A DNA stretch of 8,004 nt from Acidimicrobiia bacterium (GTDB lineage: Bacteria > Actinomycetota > Acidimicrobiia > Spongiisociales > UBA5794), in NCBI GenBank assembly GCA_029934555.1, contig JAOZMA010000096.1:1-8004 (forward strand), written 5' to 3'. The notes under the pieces were generated by a model. The model was not told where the DNA came from. It did not search any database and was given only the letters and a program-made list of their open reading frames with translations. How positions within the stretch are numbered: position 1 is the stretch's first letter; each line of letters opens with the position of its first letter. Position numbers and translations under genes: made by a program. Of this stretch, positions 5,864 to 8,004 are shown one piece after another.

Positions 5864-7102
5864 CTACGCCTGTGGAGGCGTACCTTCGCAGTTGGAAACA
5901 ACGGCATCGATCTGTACCAAGGCACCCAAGGGGATGTCTGAAACGCCAATGGTCGTCTTCGCGGGCAGAGCGCCGTTGAAGAAAGATGCACAAACACTGT
6001 TCACAGCATCGATATCCGACACGTCCTTGACCTGGACGTTCAGCTTGACCACGTCGTCGATAGCGTGGTCGACACTCTCCACAATGGCCTTGATATTCGT
6101 CAGGCATTGCCCGGCTTGTTCCCTTGCGCCGCCATCTACTACTTCGCGAGTGGTTGGGTCCACGGGGAGTTGACCTGAAATGTGGTTGTAATGAGAGAAC
6201 GCCACGGTGTGCGAGTATGGCGCCGCCGGCGCGTTCTCCGTATTGCTCGCTTCTATGACGAGCAGACTGGTGTCTTCAGGAAGCTGCGGGGGCGTGCCAT
6301 CTCCATGTGAAACAACCGTATCAATCTGCACCAAAGCACCCATGGGAAGCGCTGAGGCATTGACCACCGTTCGCGCGGGAACATAATCCGGGAAGAACTC
6401 GGCACAGACTTCGCTCACGGCCTCAGTGTCTGACGTATTCGTTAGGAATATGGTGGTCTTGACGACATCGTCCATGGTGTGGTCGATGCTTTCCAGGATC
6501 GCCTTGATATTCGTCAAGCACTGACGTGCCTGCTCTCTCGCACCGCCGGCGACGATCTGGCCGGATCCGGGATCGAGCGGCAACTGAGCCGAGATATTGT
6601 TGTAGTGAGAAAAGGCGACCGTCTGCGTAGAGAAGGAACTCTCCGGTGCATTCGGCGTGTTTCTCGAAACCTTCACAAGATCCAAGGAATCCTGCGGGGG
6701 CGTCCCCTCGCCGTTTGCAACGACCGCGTCAATTTGTAGCAAGGCATCATCCATAGGCAGAGCCGCAACCGCGACATCCGTCCGTGTAGGAAGGGAGTCG
6801 TTGAAGAATGACGCATAGACTTCGTTCACGGCTTCAATATCTGAGGTATTCGTTAGGAATATGGTGGTCTTGACGACATCGTCCATGGTGTGGTCGATGC
6901 TTTCCAGGATCGCCTTGATATTCGTCAAGCACTGACGTGCCTGCTCTCTCGCACCGCCGGCGACGATCTGGCCGGATCCGGGATCGAGCGGCAACTGAGC
7001 CGAGATATTGTTGTAGTGAGAAAAGGCGACCGTCTGCGTAGAGAAGGAACTCTCCGGTGCATTCGGCGTGTTTCTCGAAACCTTCATGATATCGCTACTC
7101 AT
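5864..7102 (-). CDS. Triple-domain RidA/YjgF (Rid family) protein
   Basis: From ATG 7102 the 412-residue chain contains three complete RidA/YjgF domains at about 6-137, 143-273 and 281-412. Single-domain family members are about 130 residues and form homotrimers with ligand sites between subunits; the founding enzyme RidA deaminates reactive enamines/imines from PLP enzymes. Each domain shows an LP-x-DP strand, GGAREQA-x-QCLTNIKAI and a DDVVK helix, and ends in GTPPQ. The ligand-binding Arg is kept in domains 1 and 2 (Arg107 in PTRT, Arg244 in PART) but is Lys382 (PAKT) in domain 3. The following Glu of RidA is Gln in all three (123, 259, 397). AGGAG lies ten bases before the chosen ATG; an ATG at 7129 is possible but puts that site inside the gene. 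Family certain; an imine deaminase role is not assured given the Glu-to-Gln change. Confidence 0.93.
   Translation of the reverse strand: MSSDIMKVSRNTPNAPESSFSTQTVAFSHYNNISAQLPLDPGSGQIVAGGAREQARQCLTNIKAILESIDHTMDDVVKTTIFLTNTSDIEAVNEVYASFFNDSLPTRTDVAVAALPMDDALLQIDAVVANGEGTPPQDSLDLVKVSRNTPNAPESSFSTQTVAFSHYNNISAQLPLDPGSGQIVAGGAREQARQCLTNIKAILESIDHTMDDVVKTTIFLTNTSDTEAVSEVCAEFFPDYVPARTVVNASALPMGALVQIDTVVSHGDGTPPQLPEDTSLLVIEASNTENAPAAPYSHTVAFSHYNHISGQLPVDPTTREVVDGGAREQAGQCLTNIKAIVESVDHAIDDVVKLNVQVKDVSDIDAVNSVCASFFNGALPAKTTIGVSDIPLGALVQIDAVVSNCEGTPPQA
6435..6675. repeat. 241-bp perfect direct repeat, copy A (RidA domain 2)
   Basis: Identical base for base to 6846-7086, offset exactly 411 bp (137 codons), so the frame is kept. 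It covers the first two thirds of domain 2. The remaining third differs markedly from domain 1. Confidence 0.97.
6846..7086. repeat. 241-bp perfect direct repeat, copy B (RidA domain 1)
   Basis: Partner of 6435-6675, encoding residues ~6-86 of the RidA-repeat protein. Both boundaries are sharp; identity stops where the codons for the second half of the domain begin. Confidence 0.97.
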
Positions 7103-7202
7103 ATCGACATATCTCCTACGAAGACGCATTGCTTACAACTGGTCGTCCACCGACTGATGGCGTCACGCGAAGTGGTCTAGTCCAGGGACCGTGACTCTCA
7201 GC

Positions 7203-7227
7203 GGCTCAACCCTCAACGAGTTGAGCC
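7203..7227. promoter_or_regulatory. Perfect 8-bp stem inverted repeat upstream of the RidA-repeat gene
   Basis: GGCTCAAC (7203-7210) and GTTGAGCC (7220-7227) flank a 9-base loop. It lies 101 bases upstream of the RidA start codon and 35 bases from the end of the transposase relic. It has no following T-run, so it may be a protein-binding site or a remnant of a mobile-element end. The role is unknown. Confidence 0.35.
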
Positions 7228-7261
7228 CCGCAGTGGGCCCGATCGCGGCTGATTCCGCTAT

Positions 7262-7402
7262 CTAGGCCTCAGAAAGACATCGTTTCCCCGCCACCCGGCG
7301 ACACCGCTCGGTTTCCTGATTCAACCGCTCCAACGGATTGTTCGACCAGGTCTCCTGCTGGTGCTTCGCCAGAAACACCGGGAACGCCAGCACGGTCACC
7401 TT
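7262..7402 (-). pseudogene. IS256-family (mutator-type) transposase C-terminal fragment
   Basis: On the minus strand the frame reads VTVLAFPVFLAKHQQ, then ETWSNNPLERLNQE, then departs from the family and stops at TAG (7262-7264). The WSNNPLERLN core is the hallmark of the C-terminal region of IS256/Mutator-like transposases, where it normally continues into KRRTDVVGIFPN. Here that continuation is garbled, and everything N-terminal is missing because the sequence right of 7402 belongs to an HsdS relic. About 45 codons remain, so no transposition function is possible. Bases 7150-7260 could be the decayed 3' end of the same element, but I see no clear terminal inverted repeat. Assignment by motif is good; the extent is uncertain. 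Confidence 0.7.
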
Positions 7403-7407
7403 AGTAG

Positions 7408-7655
7408 GAAGCCGATTCTGCCGGAGCGAAGACCACTCCCTCGAAGGAGAACAGCGAGGCTGCCCTCGCCGGGACCTGGTGAGTGGTCACGCGTTCGGAA
7501 CGACTGAGTTCCACGTTCTCCGACCAGGCAAGCGGCTGGATGCGCGCGATTTGCTCCATTTCGTTCTCCAGGCGAGTTCCCGCCGAGAGGCGGAGTATGT
7601 CGCCAAATCCCGCGGATTGGGGTGGTCACAGCTGATCCGCAAAGCGGATCGCTGA
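7408..7655 (+). pseudogene. Type I restriction specificity subunit (HsdS) fragment, frameshifted
   Basis: Two adjacent + strand frames together recreate part of an HsdS target-recognition domain. The first (7408-7470) reads AKTTPSKENSEAALAG, like the 'TP..ENGK.A' strand of HsdS. The second (7473-7655) reads DLVSGHAFGTTEFHVLRPG, then LDARDLLHFVLQ and RREAE, like the 'g-TEFhVLRP...lf..L' block. A single frameshift near 7470 joins them. The reading then drifts and ends at TGA 7653-7655 without the expected glycine-rich/QRV segment. The 5' part is cut where the transposase relic begins. HsdS proteins choose the DNA target of type I restriction-modification systems; no hsdR or hsdM is in the window. 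This is a non-functional remnant, assigned by motif memory. Confidence 0.6.
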
Positions 7656-8004
7656 CGCCGACAGCCGTTGAATCGGCGATAAGTTGAGGGAGATCTACCT
7701 TGGTCATGGACCCTTGATCGACCTGAACCGGTCCGGGTTCATCGGAGTGGCCTTGCCCCGGTTTCGTGGAGTCGGGATACTTGAATCTGGACCAGTTCGG
7801 GCACGTTGCAGGTTCGACTCCGGGGTCTACTGAATGGCGGGTGGCGATGGCGGGTGCTTTGGCGTGCCGGTCCTGGGCTAGTTCGTGGTGTGGATGGCGA
7901 GCGGTGATTGCGCTGCGGTTCTGCTCTTCCATACCGCGTCCGTACCGCGAGAGGGTGGGGTGGAACCGGAAACGACGCGAAACGTTGAGAGGCAAGAACC
8001 TAGT
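7656..8004. other. Right-end region with no recognisable gene
   Basis: A long open frame on the minus strand (7396-7995) crosses this stretch but has the low-complexity Pro/Arg/His/Ser composition of a chance GC-rich frame, and it runs antisense to the HsdS relic, so I do not call it. Visible structure is limited to GATCCGC-AAA-GCGGATC just before it (7634-7650) and an inverted pair TGAACC (7724-7729)/GGTTCA (7736-7741). Both could be scars of mobile-element ends, but no transposase accompanies them. Confidence 0.4.

Noticed and set aside
7401..7559. 52-codon minus-strand frame with GGAG six bases before its ATG
   Set aside because: It is antisense to the HsdS relic and has no recognisable motif; a chance frame is more likely.
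7798..7835. tRNA-like T-loop (GGTTCGACTCC) near the right end
   Set aside because: The flanking T-stem has two mismatches out of five, and no acceptor, D or anticodon arms can be drawn.
7396..7995. Long minus-strand open frame of 199 codons at the right end
   Set aside because: Its protein has chance GC-rich composition, matches nothing I recognise, and lies antisense to the HsdS relic for much of its length.

Overview
The window looks like a chromosomal, accessory-type segment from a high-GC Gram-positive bacterium, most likely an actinomycete (Actinomycetota). The reasons are GC-rich codon third positions, GTG starts coupled to upstream stops, tandem I/V-D-x-D-x-L-V nonapeptide repeats of an actinobacterial style, and a patatin/PlsC/TetR gene mix. 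The genus cannot be told from the sequence.

Left half (1-5167): two copies of a two-gene lipid cassette lie on the + strand. Each copy is a patatin-like lipid acyl hydrolase followed by a PlsC-type 1-acylglycerol-3-phosphate acyltransferase, joined by the same 4-base GTGA stop/start overlap. Copy 1 enters the window already truncated at the left edge (1-1242); copy 2 is complete (3174-5167). One gene removes acyl chains and its coupled partner adds them, which suggests a deacylation/reacylation (phospholipid remodelling) module that has been duplicated and has since diverged. Between the copies, in order, are a decayed sulfatase 5' end (1356-1535, with an in-frame TGA), a Doc-type Fic toxin with a ribbon-helix-helix-like antitoxin (minus strand, 1656-2270), and a TetR regulator (minus strand, 2458-3081) divergent from the copy 2 patatin. 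The 92-base TetR/patatin gap holds a near-perfect palindrome that is a good candidate operator.

Right half (5168-7129): two minus-strand genes. The upstream one encodes three RidA/YjgF domains in one chain, probably a single-chain version of the RidA homotrimer. Its first two domains share a 241-bp stretch of identical DNA, and its third domain has Lys where RidA proteins have the ligand-binding Arg. The downstream one encodes a protein made mainly of 13 nonapeptide repeats and converges on the copy 2 acyltransferase.

Right end (7130-8004): a graveyard. A C-terminal IS256-type transposase scrap (minus) abuts a frameshifted type I restriction specificity subunit (HsdS) scrap (plus). About 350 bases follow with no recognisable gene. 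The gene relics at both flanks and the toxin-antitoxin pair mark this as a region of repeated insertion and loss.
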